A stretch of DNA of 5,838 nt, from NCBI GenBank assembly GCA_031281115.1, contig JAITFV010000112.1, forward strand, positions 1 through 5,838, in the 5' to 3' direction. The notes beneath the pieces are model-generated. The model made no database searches. It was not told where the DNA came from and was given only the letters and a program-made list of their open reading frames with translations. The translations under genes and the position numbers were made by a program. The stretch is from Oscillospiraceae bacterium (GTDB lineage: Bacteria; Bacillota; Clostridia; Oscillospirales; Ruminococcaceae). Shown here one piece after another: positions 1 through 4,981 of this stretch. Numbering within the stretch: the first letter of the stretch is position 1; each line of letters opens with the position of its first letter.

Positions 1-3
1 GCG

Positions 4-112
4 TTCCGCTTTTTAAGTTAAAGGGGCTTGCGCTGTTGCGACAGCGCCCGCTGCGCTCACGCAGCGGAAATCCGTTTAAATTGAAACTGTGGAACAGTTT
101 TCAATTTAAACG
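4..112. repeat. Cluster of three adjacent hairpins at the left edge
   Basis: Three inverted repeats follow one another. GCGCTGT (30-36) pairs with ACAGCGC (41-47). CCGCTGCG (48-55) pairs with CGCAGCGG (60-67) around a 4-nt loop. An 18/19-bp arm at 73-90 pairs with 94-112 with one bulged base. TTCCGCT (4-10) can also pair with AGCGGAA (63-69), enclosing the first two. Such density suggests a palindromic intergenic repeat, the end of a miniature element, or the end of a structured RNA. No U-rich tract follows on either strand, so a simple intrinsic terminator is unlikely. The element may continue left of the window. Confidence 0.6.
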
Positions 113-254
113 ATTATAACTAATTTTTGTTTGTTCATATTTTCATTAAGTCCTTTCTTCACCAACGAAGAATGAAAACAATGTTTTCCCCGTTTCAGCC
201 GTATTTTGTTTCAAACTTTTTGCTCTCCTGAGTCATGGTTGTGTTGTTTCTCCT
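113..254. other. Short gene-free stretch with tiny minus-strand frames
   Basis: No convincing gene lies between the hairpin cluster and the metallophosphoesterase stop. On the minus strand there is a 13-codon frame (236 down to 195, MTQESKKFETKYG) about 12 nt behind an AAAGGAG. There is also a frame in another phase that would read AETGKTLFSFFVGEERT. Finally, a frame MNKQKLVIIV stops exactly at the large hairpin. These could be remnants of a gene broken by frameshifts and by the repeat, or chance. There is no sign of a typical terminator for the metallophosphoesterase here. Confidence 0.3.
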
Positions 255-986
255 TTAATTTGATTTAATAATTTCGTCTGCTCTCATAACCCTGTCGAAC
301 AGCGCGTAATACTTGCTCGGCACAACTCTGTTTACATGATGCTCCCCGAAAAACCAACGCTCAAATGTGCAGCTGTCGCCGAGAATATCAAGAAAAGCGT
401 TCGGGCGGCTCTTGTCGGAATTCGGCAGTTCTAAAAGTTCCGCGATTTTGCTCGGCGCCTCATGACTGACTATGTAATCAACCCTGCCGCCATGCTTCGC
501 GAGAGAGCGCAGTCCGTTTCTGTAATCTTCGTCCTTGGGGATTTCGGGGTGTTCTGCGGCGAGTTCTTCGGGAGTTTTTCCGCCGCCTTCTTCATCTATA
601 TATTTTGCGTTTTCGCTTTCGTCAAGCTGCCCGCCGCCGCCAAAAGCGAGTACGGTTTTTCTGCCGAGCGTGAACACCTCGCCGCGCATGAGGTAACGCA
701 GATTTCCGCTTATACGGCGGGTATTGCCTCCGTTCCACTCCTCGCCGGGATAGGTGTTAAGTTCCGCGAAGTTCTCATGAATACCGTCAACGAAAAGAAT
801 GTGATATTTCCGCTTGCCGAGCTTCTTTAAGAGCTTTTTTTCTTTTTTGCAGCTGTTCCAGATAAAACCGAAGTCGCCGCAAATAATAAGGAAATCACCT
901 TTTCGCAGTTGTTTGCACTTCTTGAAACGCGCTAAGTCACCGTGTGTGTCGCCGGTTATATAAATCAGATTCTCATGTTTTTTCAT
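255..986 (-). CDS. Calcineurin-like metallophosphoesterase with altered active-site motifs
   Basis: A 243-residue protein with the motif order of the calcineurin-like metallophosphoesterase fold: GDTHGD (residues 12-17), GDFG (37-40), DGIHEN (67-72), SHEAP (174-178) and GEHH (214-217). The family uses these to hold two metal ions and hydrolyse phosphoesters; the substrate cannot be told from the sequence. There is no signal peptide, so it is probably cytoplasmic. The third motif is normally GNHE and the last GHxH. Here the metal-binding Asn is Ile69 and the first His is Glu215, so activity may be reduced or altered. The start at 986 is supported by AAGGAA (997-992), 5 nt upstream. It lies 48 bp behind metY on the same strand and may be cotranscribed with it. 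Confidence 0.85.
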   Translation of the reverse strand: MKKHENLIYITGDTHGDLARFKKCKQLRKGDFLIICGDFGFIWNSCKKEKKLLKKLGKRKYHILFVDGIHENFAELNTYPGEEWNGGNTRRISGNLRYLMRGEVFTLGRKTVLAFGGGGQLDESENAKYIDEEGGGKTPEELAAEHPEIPKDEDYRNGLRSLAKHGGRVDYIVSHEAPSKIAELLELPNSDKSRPNAFLDILGDSCTFERWFFGEHHVNRVVPSKYYALFDRVMRADEIIKSN

Positions 987-1010
987 TTTTGTTCCTTGTA
1001 TATTTAAAAA

Positions 1011-1041
1011 TTGTCAATTGTCAATTGACAACTGTCAATTG
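1011..1041. repeat. TGTCAATTG repeat cluster overlapping the metY stop
   Basis: TGTCAATTG occurs at 1012-1020, 1019-1027 and 1033-1041, and its reverse complement overlaps them, giving the 14-bp palindrome TTGTCAATTGACAA at 1018-1031. On the minus strand CAATTGACA/TGTCAATTG could form a short stem ahead of a U-run (AATTTTT), so it might act as a weak terminator between metY and the metallophosphoesterase. The last codons and the TGA of metY lie within the repeat. Confidence 0.6.
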
Positions 1042-2315
1042 TTCACCAGCGCTTGTTCCAAGTCGCCGATTATATCTGTAATCGTTTCAAGTCCGACAGA
1101 AATACGAATTGTACCCTCCTTCACGCCCGCCGCTTCAAGCGCATCTTTTGAAAGCTGGCTGTGAGTTGTGGTTGCGGGGTGAACGACTTGAGTGCGGATA
1201 TCGCCTAAGTTCGCAACGTTTTGTATAAGTTCCAGCGCATCCATGAAGCGCGCAGCGCGGTCACGGTCGCCTTTTATATTAAACGTGAAGATGTTCGCGC
1301 AGCCTTTCGGCAGATATTTTTTATGAAGCTCATAGTATTTGTTGCTTTCGAGCGCGGGATAATTCACATTTTCGATTTCGGGGTGAGTTTCGAGAAACTT
1401 CGCGGCTTTGAGCGCGTTTTCGCAGGCGCGTTCCATACGCAACGCAAGCGTTTCCACGCCGAGCAGCACCATCCACGCATTGAACGGGGCAAGGCAGGAG
1501 CCGTAATCCCGCATAATAAGCGCACGTAATCTTAATATAAACGCCATCTTCCCGAGGTCGGCAAAAACTACGCCGTGATAGGAAATGTCAGGTTCGTTGA
1601 ACAGCGGGAAGCGCGGGTTGTTCTTGTAATCAAAGCCGCCGCAGACGACAATCCCCGCCATTACGTGTCCATGACCGGAAAGCATTTTAGTCGCGCTGTG
1701 GACGACTATGTCTGCGCCGTGCTCAAGCGGTTTGCAAAGATAAGGCGTGTTGAAAGTGCCGTCAACCATGAACGGAATCCCGTGACGATGCGATATTTCT
1801 GCAATTTTTTCAATATCGCTGATATTGGCGTTAGGGTTGCCGATGAGTTCAGTGAAAAGCAGTCTGGTCTTATCAGTAATTGCGCTTTCCCAAGCGGTCA
1901 TATCGTCGGGGTTTACGAATTTGACGTTGATTCCGAGCCGCCGCAAACTTACATTCATCATATTGATTGCGCCGCCGTAAATATCGGAAGAAGAAACGAT
2001 TTCATCACCCGCTTGACAAAGATTCACAAACACATTGAACATCGCCGCATGCCCCGACGAAAATGCCAGTGCGCCCACGCCGCCCTCAAGGGTTGCGATT
2101 CTCTCTTCCAGGAAGCCGTTGGTGGGGTTCATGAGGCGGGAGTAGATATTACCTGCCTGCGAAAGCTCGAAAAGATTCTTTGCGTGTTCGACATTGTCGA
2201 AGTAGTAGGCGTTGGTCTGATACAGAGGCGGAGCGACAGCGTGTGTGGCGTCGTCGCCGTGATAGCCCGCGTGAATCATGTTGGTTTCAAATCCGTAGTT
2301 TTTCTCGTTTGACAT
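1035..2315 (-). CDS. metY: O-acetylhomoserine sulfhydrylase (PLP-dependent, Cys/Met metabolism)
   Basis: A 426-residue cytoplasmic enzyme of the Cys/Met metabolism PLP family (fold type I). It is expected to make homocysteine from O-acetylhomoserine and sulfide in methionine synthesis. Visible hallmarks are YSRLMNPTN (58-66), the EGG and SSGHAA cofactor-phosphate region (78-91), the PLP-ring aspartate in MVDGTFNTP (Asp185), the Schiff-base lysine in HSATKMLSGHG (Lys210), and the substrate-carboxylate region VVHPATTTHSQLS (377-389). That last motif and the overall length fit MetY better than the shorter MetB/MetC enzymes (about 380 residues). The start at 2315 is chosen because GAAAGGAAA (2327-2319) lies just upstream and the family N-terminus fits; an in-frame ATG at 2354 would add 13 atypical residues. 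No SAM riboswitch is visible upstream. Confidence 0.92.
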   Translation of the reverse strand: MSNEKNYGFETNMIHAGYHGDDATHAVAPPLYQTNAYYFDNVEHAKNLFELSQAGNIYSRLMNPTNGFLEERIATLEGGVGALAFSSGHAAMFNVFVNLCQAGDEIVSSSDIYGGAINMMNVSLRRLGINVKFVNPDDMTAWESAITDKTRLLFTELIGNPNANISDIEKIAEISHRHGIPFMVDGTFNTPYLCKPLEHGADIVVHSATKMLSGHGHVMAGIVVCGGFDYKNNPRFPLFNEPDISYHGVVFADLGKMAFILRLRALIMRDYGSCLAPFNAWMVLLGVETLALRMERACENALKAAKFLETHPEIENVNYPALESNKYYELHKKYLPKGCANIFTFNIKGDRDRAARFMDALELIQNVANLGDIRTQVVHPATTTHSQLSKDALEAAGVKEGTIRISVGLETITDIIGDLEQALVNN

Positions 2316-2378
2316 AGGTTTCCTTTCTTTTGCGGTGCGCCGAAAGCAACACACCTATGATGGATTTATGAAAATTTA

Positions 2379-2384
2379 ATTATA
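2379..2384 (-). promoter_or_regulatory. Possible -10 box for metY
   Basis: On the minus strand TATAAT lies at 2384-2379, about 64 nt upstream of the metY start. No good -35 box is visible 16-18 nt further up; the region is an A-rich run. The box is nearly palindromic with a plus-strand TATAAT at 2381-2386, so its direction is uncertain. Confidence 0.35.
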
Positions 2385-2419
2385 ATTTCGTAAAAAGACT
2401 TTTTTTTCTGCTCGTTTTA

Positions 2420-2428
2420 TGGTAGAAT
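2420..2428 (+). promoter_or_regulatory. Possible extended -10 promoter for the carboxypeptidase operon
   Basis: TGGTAGAAT is an extended -10 element (TGn then TAGAAT) about 48 nt upstream of the ATG. It follows a T-rich stretch at 2400-2407 but has no clear TTGACA. It is the best plus-strand candidate in the divergent intergenic region. Confidence 0.35.
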
Positions 2429-2459
2429 AAGAATAGACTTTTCCATTATACAACACAAC

Positions 2460-2465
2460 AGGGGG
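2460..2465 (+). promoter_or_regulatory. Ribosome binding site deciding the carboxypeptidase start
   Basis: AGGGGG lies 11 nt before the ATG at 2477 and only 2 nt before an in-frame TTG at 2468. Two bases is too short for initiation, so the ATG is preferred although its spacing is a little long. Confidence 0.5.
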
Positions 2466-2476
2466 TTTTGTCAAAT

Positions 2477-3907
2477 ATGCGGGACATAAAAAATGCGGCG
2501 GTTGCTGTAATTATTATTTTAACAATCGCTCTGAACATAGACAGCGGCGCAGTTTTGAGAGTCTCGGCGTTTGAACCGGGCATTGAAACAATTTATTCCG
2601 ACAGCGTTTTTATGGTGCATTTGGAAACAGATATACCTGTTTTCCGTCGCAATGAGTTTGAGCGGGTTGTCCCCGCTTCCACTACGAAAATAATGACTGC
2701 CCTGCTTGTGCTTGACCATGTTGAGAACCTGAACAGCTTCGTCACGGTGACTGACGAGATGAACAGCCGGTTTCAGTCAAACCCGAACTTCACATATGTG
2801 CAGGCTGCCGATATTCAAATCGGGCAGACGAACGTGACATACATGGATTGTCTTTACGCGCTGATGATTTATTCGGCATGCGACGCGGCGAACGTTTTGG
2901 CGTACAGCGTCGGCGGAACAATCGACAACTTTGTCGCCATGATGAATCAAAAAGCACAGGAACTCGGCGCGGTAAATACTAATTTTACGAACGCACACGG
3001 GCTTCATGAAAATAATAATTACACCTGCGCTTTTGATATGTTTAAAATTACGCAGTATGCGTATGATAAGCACCCTGCTTTCATGCAAATCGTAGGTACG
3101 CGCGACCATCGTATGCCCGCGAACAGCAGGAATTCTGACGGCGAAGTCCTGCCGAACACCAACAGAATGTTATTCAGAGACAGCGCGTATTATTACGAGC
3201 CTGTTATCGGCGTTAAAACCGGAAGTCTGGACGAGCTTTATGACACGGATACGGGCGAGCGGGCGCCTGGGCTGTTTAATCTTGTTACAATCGCAACCCG
3301 CGACGGGCATACCTACATGATAGTTTCGCTCAATGCACCTTATCACGATGAGCCGTTTAACAGGGGATTTTTCGCTTACACCGACCATTTGGAGCTTTAC
3401 AGATGGGCGTTTAGTTCGCTGGAGTACAAGTTAATTCTGCCTGAGCATGATGTTATCGCGCAGGGCGACGTGCGGGACGGCATTGAGGACCGCATACAAA
3501 TGCGGCCCGCCGGCGAATTCAGTTACATGCTCCCCCGAAACCTTGACAGAAATGCCGTCCACAAAGAAATTACAATCAACTGGCACTGCGGGGAGGAGCG
3601 GGTTTTCTTCGCGCCGATTGAACGGGGTGAGGTTCTCGGATACGTTGAACTCATGCTGGCGGGTGAGGTGCTTACGCGCATTAATTTAATTGCCGTCAGC
3701 GAGGTGAGCCCCTCGCTTGAATCGCGGATTCTCGGCAATGTCACGGGGATTTTCGGCGAGTGGTGGTTTCAGACAGGTGTCGCGCTTGTCGCCGCGCTCA
3801 TGATTTTTATAATTATTCTGCGCCTGATAAACAATCAGCGCGAGAAGAACCGCAGAATGGCGCGCAGCCGCAGCAGCAGTAACCGTAACAGAAGAAATCT
3901 GCCGTAA
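2477..3907 (+). CDS. D-alanyl-D-alanine carboxypeptidase (DacA/DacF-type, peptidase S11)
   Basis: A 476-residue low-molecular-weight penicillin-binding protein that trims the terminal D-alanine from peptidoglycan stem peptides outside the membrane. An N-terminal hydrophobic segment (residues 7-20) acts as signal or anchor. Motifs are STTK (68-71; Ser68 nucleophile, Lys71), SAC (133-135) in the place of SxN, and KTGS (247-250). A C-terminal domain (about 317-410) is followed by a transmembrane helix (about 434-450) and a very basic Arg/Ser/Asn tail. The SxN asparagine is Cys135, although the following DAAN fits the family. Topology is therefore an extracellular catalytic domain with a short basic cytoplasmic end. 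rlmH starts 4 nt after the stop, so the two form an operon. The start is ATG 2477; TTG 2468 is the alternative and adds three residues. Confidence 0.93.
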   Translation: MRDIKNAAVAVIIILTIALNIDSGAVLRVSAFEPGIETIYSDSVFMVHLETDIPVFRRNEFERVVPASTTKIMTALLVLDHVENLNSFVTVTDEMNSRFQSNPNFTYVQAADIQIGQTNVTYMDCLYALMIYSACDAANVLAYSVGGTIDNFVAMMNQKAQELGAVNTNFTNAHGLHENNNYTCAFDMFKITQYAYDKHPAFMQIVGTRDHRMPANSRNSDGEVLPNTNRMLFRDSAYYYEPVIGVKTGSLDELYDTDTGERAPGLFNLVTIATRDGHTYMIVSLNAPYHDEPFNRGFFAYTDHLELYRWAFSSLEYKLILPEHDVIAQGDVRDGIEDRIQMRPAGEFSYMLPRNLDRNAVHKEITINWHCGEERVFFAPIERGEVLGYVELMLAGEVLTRINLIAVSEVSPSLESRILGNVTGIFGEWWFQTGVALVAALMIFIIILRLINNQREKNRRMARSRSSSNRNRRNLP

Positions 3908-3911
3908 AGCT

Positions 3912-4316
3912 ATGAATGTAAATATAATCACGCTCGGGAAGTTACGGGAGAATTATTTCAAAGAAGCGAGCGCAGAATACGAGAAAAGGCTCTCTGCGTA
4001 TTGTAAACTTAAAATAATTGAGCTTGAACCCTCAAAACCCATTATAAAGATACCAAAATCATTCTGCACAGCCCTCTGCTCCGAGGGTGAAAAATATACA
4101 AGCGAAGAATTTGCGGAGAAGCTTTTAAGGATAGGGCAGAATTTAAGTTTCATTATAGGCAGCTCGGAAGGGCTTGCTGAAAGCATTAAAAGCAGCGCGG
4201 ATTTAAAGCTGTCGCTTTCGGACATGACATTTCCGTATCAGCTTGCGAGAATTATGCTGTTAGAGCAGATTTACAGAGCGTTTTCGATTAATAATAACGG
4301 GAAATATCATAAATAA
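3912..4316 (+). CDS. rlmH: 23S rRNA pseudouridine-1915 N3-methyltransferase, short form
   Basis: RlmH is a SPOUT-class, SAM-dependent methyltransferase that methylates pseudouridine 1915 in helix 69 of 23S rRNA on assembled ribosomes. Family features are the N-terminus MNVNIITLGKL, FIIGSSEGL (80-88) in the trefoil-knot SAM site, LSLSDMTFPYQLAR (100-113) and the C-terminus EQIYRAFSINNNGKYHK. The protein has 134 residues against the usual 155-160. The gap falls after about residue 40, in the loop normally rich in acidic residues and ending EGE; both ends of the protein are intact. The usual TFPHQ histidine is Tyr109 and the usual GGS/GGA is GSS. It starts 4 nt after the carboxypeptidase stop with no strong ribosome binding site, suggesting translational coupling. 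Confidence 0.9.
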   Translation: MNVNIITLGKLRENYFKEASAEYEKRLSAYCKLKIIELEPSKPIIKIPKSFCTALCSEGEKYTSEEFAEKLLRIGQNLSFIIGSSEGLAESIKSSADLKLSLSDMTFPYQLARIMLLEQIYRAFSINNNGKYHK

Positions 4317-4332
4317 TGAATCAACGCCGCAA

Positions 4333-4357
4333 AAGAACCCCCTTTTCGGGGGTTTTT
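4333..4357 (+). terminator. Intrinsic terminator of the carboxypeptidase-rlmH operon
   Basis: AACCCCC (4336-4342) pairs with GGGGGTT (4348-4354) around TTTTC, with A-U extensions on both sides and a U-rich tail (TTTTTCTTT). It begins 16 nt after the rlmH stop. Nearly the same hairpin occurs at 5151-5179 on the other side of the duplicated units. Confidence 0.9.
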
Positions 4358-4381
4358 CTTTCTGCTCCAATATTCTAAAAT

Positions 4382-4410
4382 TTGACAAAATCCTACATTC
4401 ATGCTATACT
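4382..4410 (+). promoter_or_regulatory. Forward promoter of unit A
   Basis: TTGACA (4382-4387), a 17-nt spacer and TATACT (4405-4410), preceded by TG at 4402-4403 as an extended -10. Predicted start is near G4417. It would transcribe the leader and peptide A. Confidence 0.88.
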
Positions 4411-4508
4411 TACATTGCGGAATCGCTTAACATCTTCTTCCCGCGAGCAAACAAAAGCCGTACCACGCAAAATATGCGGTAACATATTGCGGTTGGCAAA
4501 ACCTCTGA

Positions 4509-4572
4509 TGCGAAGACGTCGAAAGGAGGTGATGCTATGCTGACCCTCTTCGCAAATATCCAAAAAGGAGGG
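4509..4572 (+). promoter_or_regulatory. Alternative leader hairpins controlling two Shine-Dalgarno sites, unit A
   Basis: TGCGAAGA (4509-4516) pairs perfectly with TCTTCGCA (4547-4554) and presents the first Shine-Dalgarno and leader ATG in the loop. The overlapping segment CCCTCTT (4544-4550) can instead pair with AGGAGGG (4566-4572), the Shine-Dalgarno of the peptide gene. The two pairings cannot coexist. A ribosome translating the leader frame would disrupt the masking hairpin. Pairing ACCTC (4501-4505) with GAGGT (4526-4530) could also hide the first site. Confidence 0.55.
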
Positions 4573-4581
4573 GATGCCCAT
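4537..4581 (+). other. Conserved part of leader reading frame, unit A
   Basis: An ATG 7 nt after AAAGGAGGTGAT (4522-4533), a near-perfect match to the 16S rRNA 3' end, opens a frame MLTLFANIQKGGDA that overlaps the peptide ATG at 4580. In unit B the same start codes MLTLFANTQKGGDA and stops soon after. In unit A no stop follows and the frame runs on to 5052. Only the first 14 codons are shared, so the useful role may be the act of translation next to the second Shine-Dalgarno rather than a product. Confidence 0.5.
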
Positions 4582-4660
4582 GGAATTGGTATATACGCTT
4601 TTAATACTGGTAACAGTATTGTGTATAATCGAGGAAATGCGAAGACCGCCCCGTGCTTAA
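4580..4660 (+). CDS. Small hydrophobic peptide A, putative type I toxin
   Basis: A 26-residue peptide starting MELVYTLLILVTVL and ending IIEEMRRPPRA. Residues 3-17 are hydrophobic and can span or insert in the membrane; the tail is charged. AAAGGAGGGGAT (4564-4575) gives a strong Shine-Dalgarno with 8 nt to the ATG. An in-frame ATG at 4574 is too close to it. The start overlaps the leader frame. Compared with peptide B, six codons differ silently and eight change residue, mostly hydrophobic for hydrophobic; the last six codons are identical. Length, hydrophobicity, antisense promoter and structured mRNA match type I toxins such as Ibs, Ldr, Fst or TxpA, but I recognise no homology to any of them. 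Toxicity is inferred; a small regulatory membrane peptide is the alternative. Confidence 0.75.
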   Translation: MELVYTLLILVTVLCIIEEMRRPPRA

Positions 4661-4718
4661 GAAGGCGGTCTAAAAACCCAACCGGAAGAGCCAACCGCAA
4701 AACGGTACGGCTTTTGTT
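4640..4718 (-). ncRNA. Putative antisense RNA (antitoxin), unit A
   Basis: Predicted from the consensus minus-strand promoter at 4753-4725. The RNA would begin AACAAAAGCCGTACC near 4718, run through the right arms of the long inverted repeat and end after the hairpin at 4671-4643. It is fully complementary to the 3' untranslated region and the last codons of peptide A, and its first 15 nt equal the mRNA leader sequence 4450-4464. The 3' end is uncertain because only TCTTCGCATTT follows the hairpin. Confidence 0.6.
4643..4671. terminator. Hairpin over peptide A stop, probable antisense 3' end
   Basis: AGACCGCC (4643-4650) pairs with GGCGGTCT (4664-4671) around 13 nt holding the TAA stop. On the minus strand it is followed by TCGCATTT, a poor U-tract. 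It may terminate or protect the antisense RNA and stabilise the mRNA 3' end. Confidence 0.5.
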
Positions 4719-4724
4719 ATTTAC

Positions 4725-4753
4725 ATTATACCATATGTTCCCCGCTTTGTCAA
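4725..4753 (-). promoter_or_regulatory. Consensus antisense promoter of unit A
   Basis: On the minus strand TTGACA (4753-4748), a 17-nt spacer and TATAAT (4730-4725), with TGG before the -10. It matches the sigma-70 consensus completely and is stronger on paper than the forward promoter. Predicted start is near 4718. Confidence 0.9.
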
Positions 4754-4780
4754 CCCCCGCAAAAAACCCGTTCCTAAAAT

Positions 4781-4809
4781 TTGACAAAATCCAACGTTTA
4801 TGTTACAAT
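4781..4809 (+). promoter_or_regulatory. Forward promoter of unit B
   Basis: TTGACA (4781-4786), a 17-nt spacer and TACAAT (4804-4809), again with an upstream TG (4801-4802). Predicted start is near G4816. Confidence 0.88.
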
Positions 4810-4900
4810 TACATTGCGGAACTGCAAACATCTCCCCGCGCACAAAAAGCCGTACCACGCAAAATATGCGGTAACATATTGCGGTTGGCAAAACCTCTGA

Positions 4901-4963
4901 TGCGAAGACGTCGAAAGGAGGTGATGCATGCTGACCCTCTTCGCAAATACCCAAAAAGGAGGG
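4901..4963 (+). promoter_or_regulatory. Alternative leader hairpins, unit B
   Basis: TGCGAAGA (4901-4908) pairs with TCTTCGCA (4938-4945); CCCTCTT (4935-4941) can instead pair with AGGAGGG (4957-4963), the Shine-Dalgarno of peptide B. The arrangement is the same as in unit A. Confidence 0.55.
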
Positions 4964-4981
4964 GATGCTTTATGGAATTAA
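4928..4981 (+). CDS. Leader peptide frame, unit B, overlapping the toxin start
   Basis: A 17-codon frame, MLTLFANTQKGGDALWN, begins 6 nt after GGAGG in AAAGGAGGTGAT (4914-4925). It ends inside the peptide B gene, overlapping it by 10 nt in a different frame. This resembles mok overlapping hok, where translation of the leader is needed for the toxin. An ATG at 4924 would fuse in frame to peptide B (42 residues), but it lies only 2 nt from the Shine-Dalgarno and its unit A counterpart stops after three codons. The stop position is not conserved between units, so a peptide function is doubtful. Confidence 0.5.
   Translation: MLTLFANTQKGGDALWN

Larger units (their letters stand above)
4450..4718 (+). 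repeat. Long-range inverted repeat joining mRNA ends, unit A
   Basis: AACAAAAGCCGTACC (4450-4464) is the exact reverse complement of 4704-4718. TTGCGGTTGGC (4487-4497) is the exact reverse complement of 4690-4700. The left arms are separated by 22 nt that can form their own hairpin (ATATG 4472-4476 with CATAT 4483-4487, or CGCA with TGCG). Together they can clamp the 5' leader to the 3' end of the mRNA, as in the fold-back of hok and fst mRNAs. The right arm followed by TTTTGTTATTT may also help forward termination. Confidence 0.85.
4375..4764 (+). repeat. Tandem repeat unit A (type I toxin-antitoxin-like module)
   Basis: The first of two head-to-tail copies that share a promoter, leader inverted repeats, both Shine-Dalgarno sites, the peptide frame and a reverse promoter. 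It starts at CTAAAATTTGACAAAATCC and ends at CAACCCCCGCAAAA. The core (4453-4580) is almost identical to unit B; the hydrophobic codons and the segments flanking the structured parts have diverged, so the duplication is not very recent. Confidence 0.9.

Noticed and set aside
195..236. Minus-strand 13-residue peptide MTQESKKFETKYG as a real gene
   Set aside because: The AAAGGAG lies about 12 nt upstream, which is too far, and nothing supports a product of this size; described only as a possible remnant.
1575..2312. Long plus-strand frame of 245 codons opposite metY
   Set aside because: It mirrors the codon structure of metY, whose catalytic motifs are unmistakable, and has no ribosome binding site or recognisable domain.
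2468..2476. TTG start giving a carboxypeptidase three residues longer
   Set aside because: The AGGGGG site is only 2 nt from this TTG; the ATG at 2477 is a better fit.
2316..2476. SAM or T-box riboswitch upstream of metY
   Set aside because: The leader is short and A/T-rich and shows no S-box core sequence or multi-helix pattern on the minus strand.
4399..4954. Minus-strand frames of 60-125 residues containing SPPFDVFASEVLPTAICYRIFC
   Set aside because: They repeat only because the DNA is duplicated, lack ribosome binding sites and lie opposite the structured leader and peptide genes.
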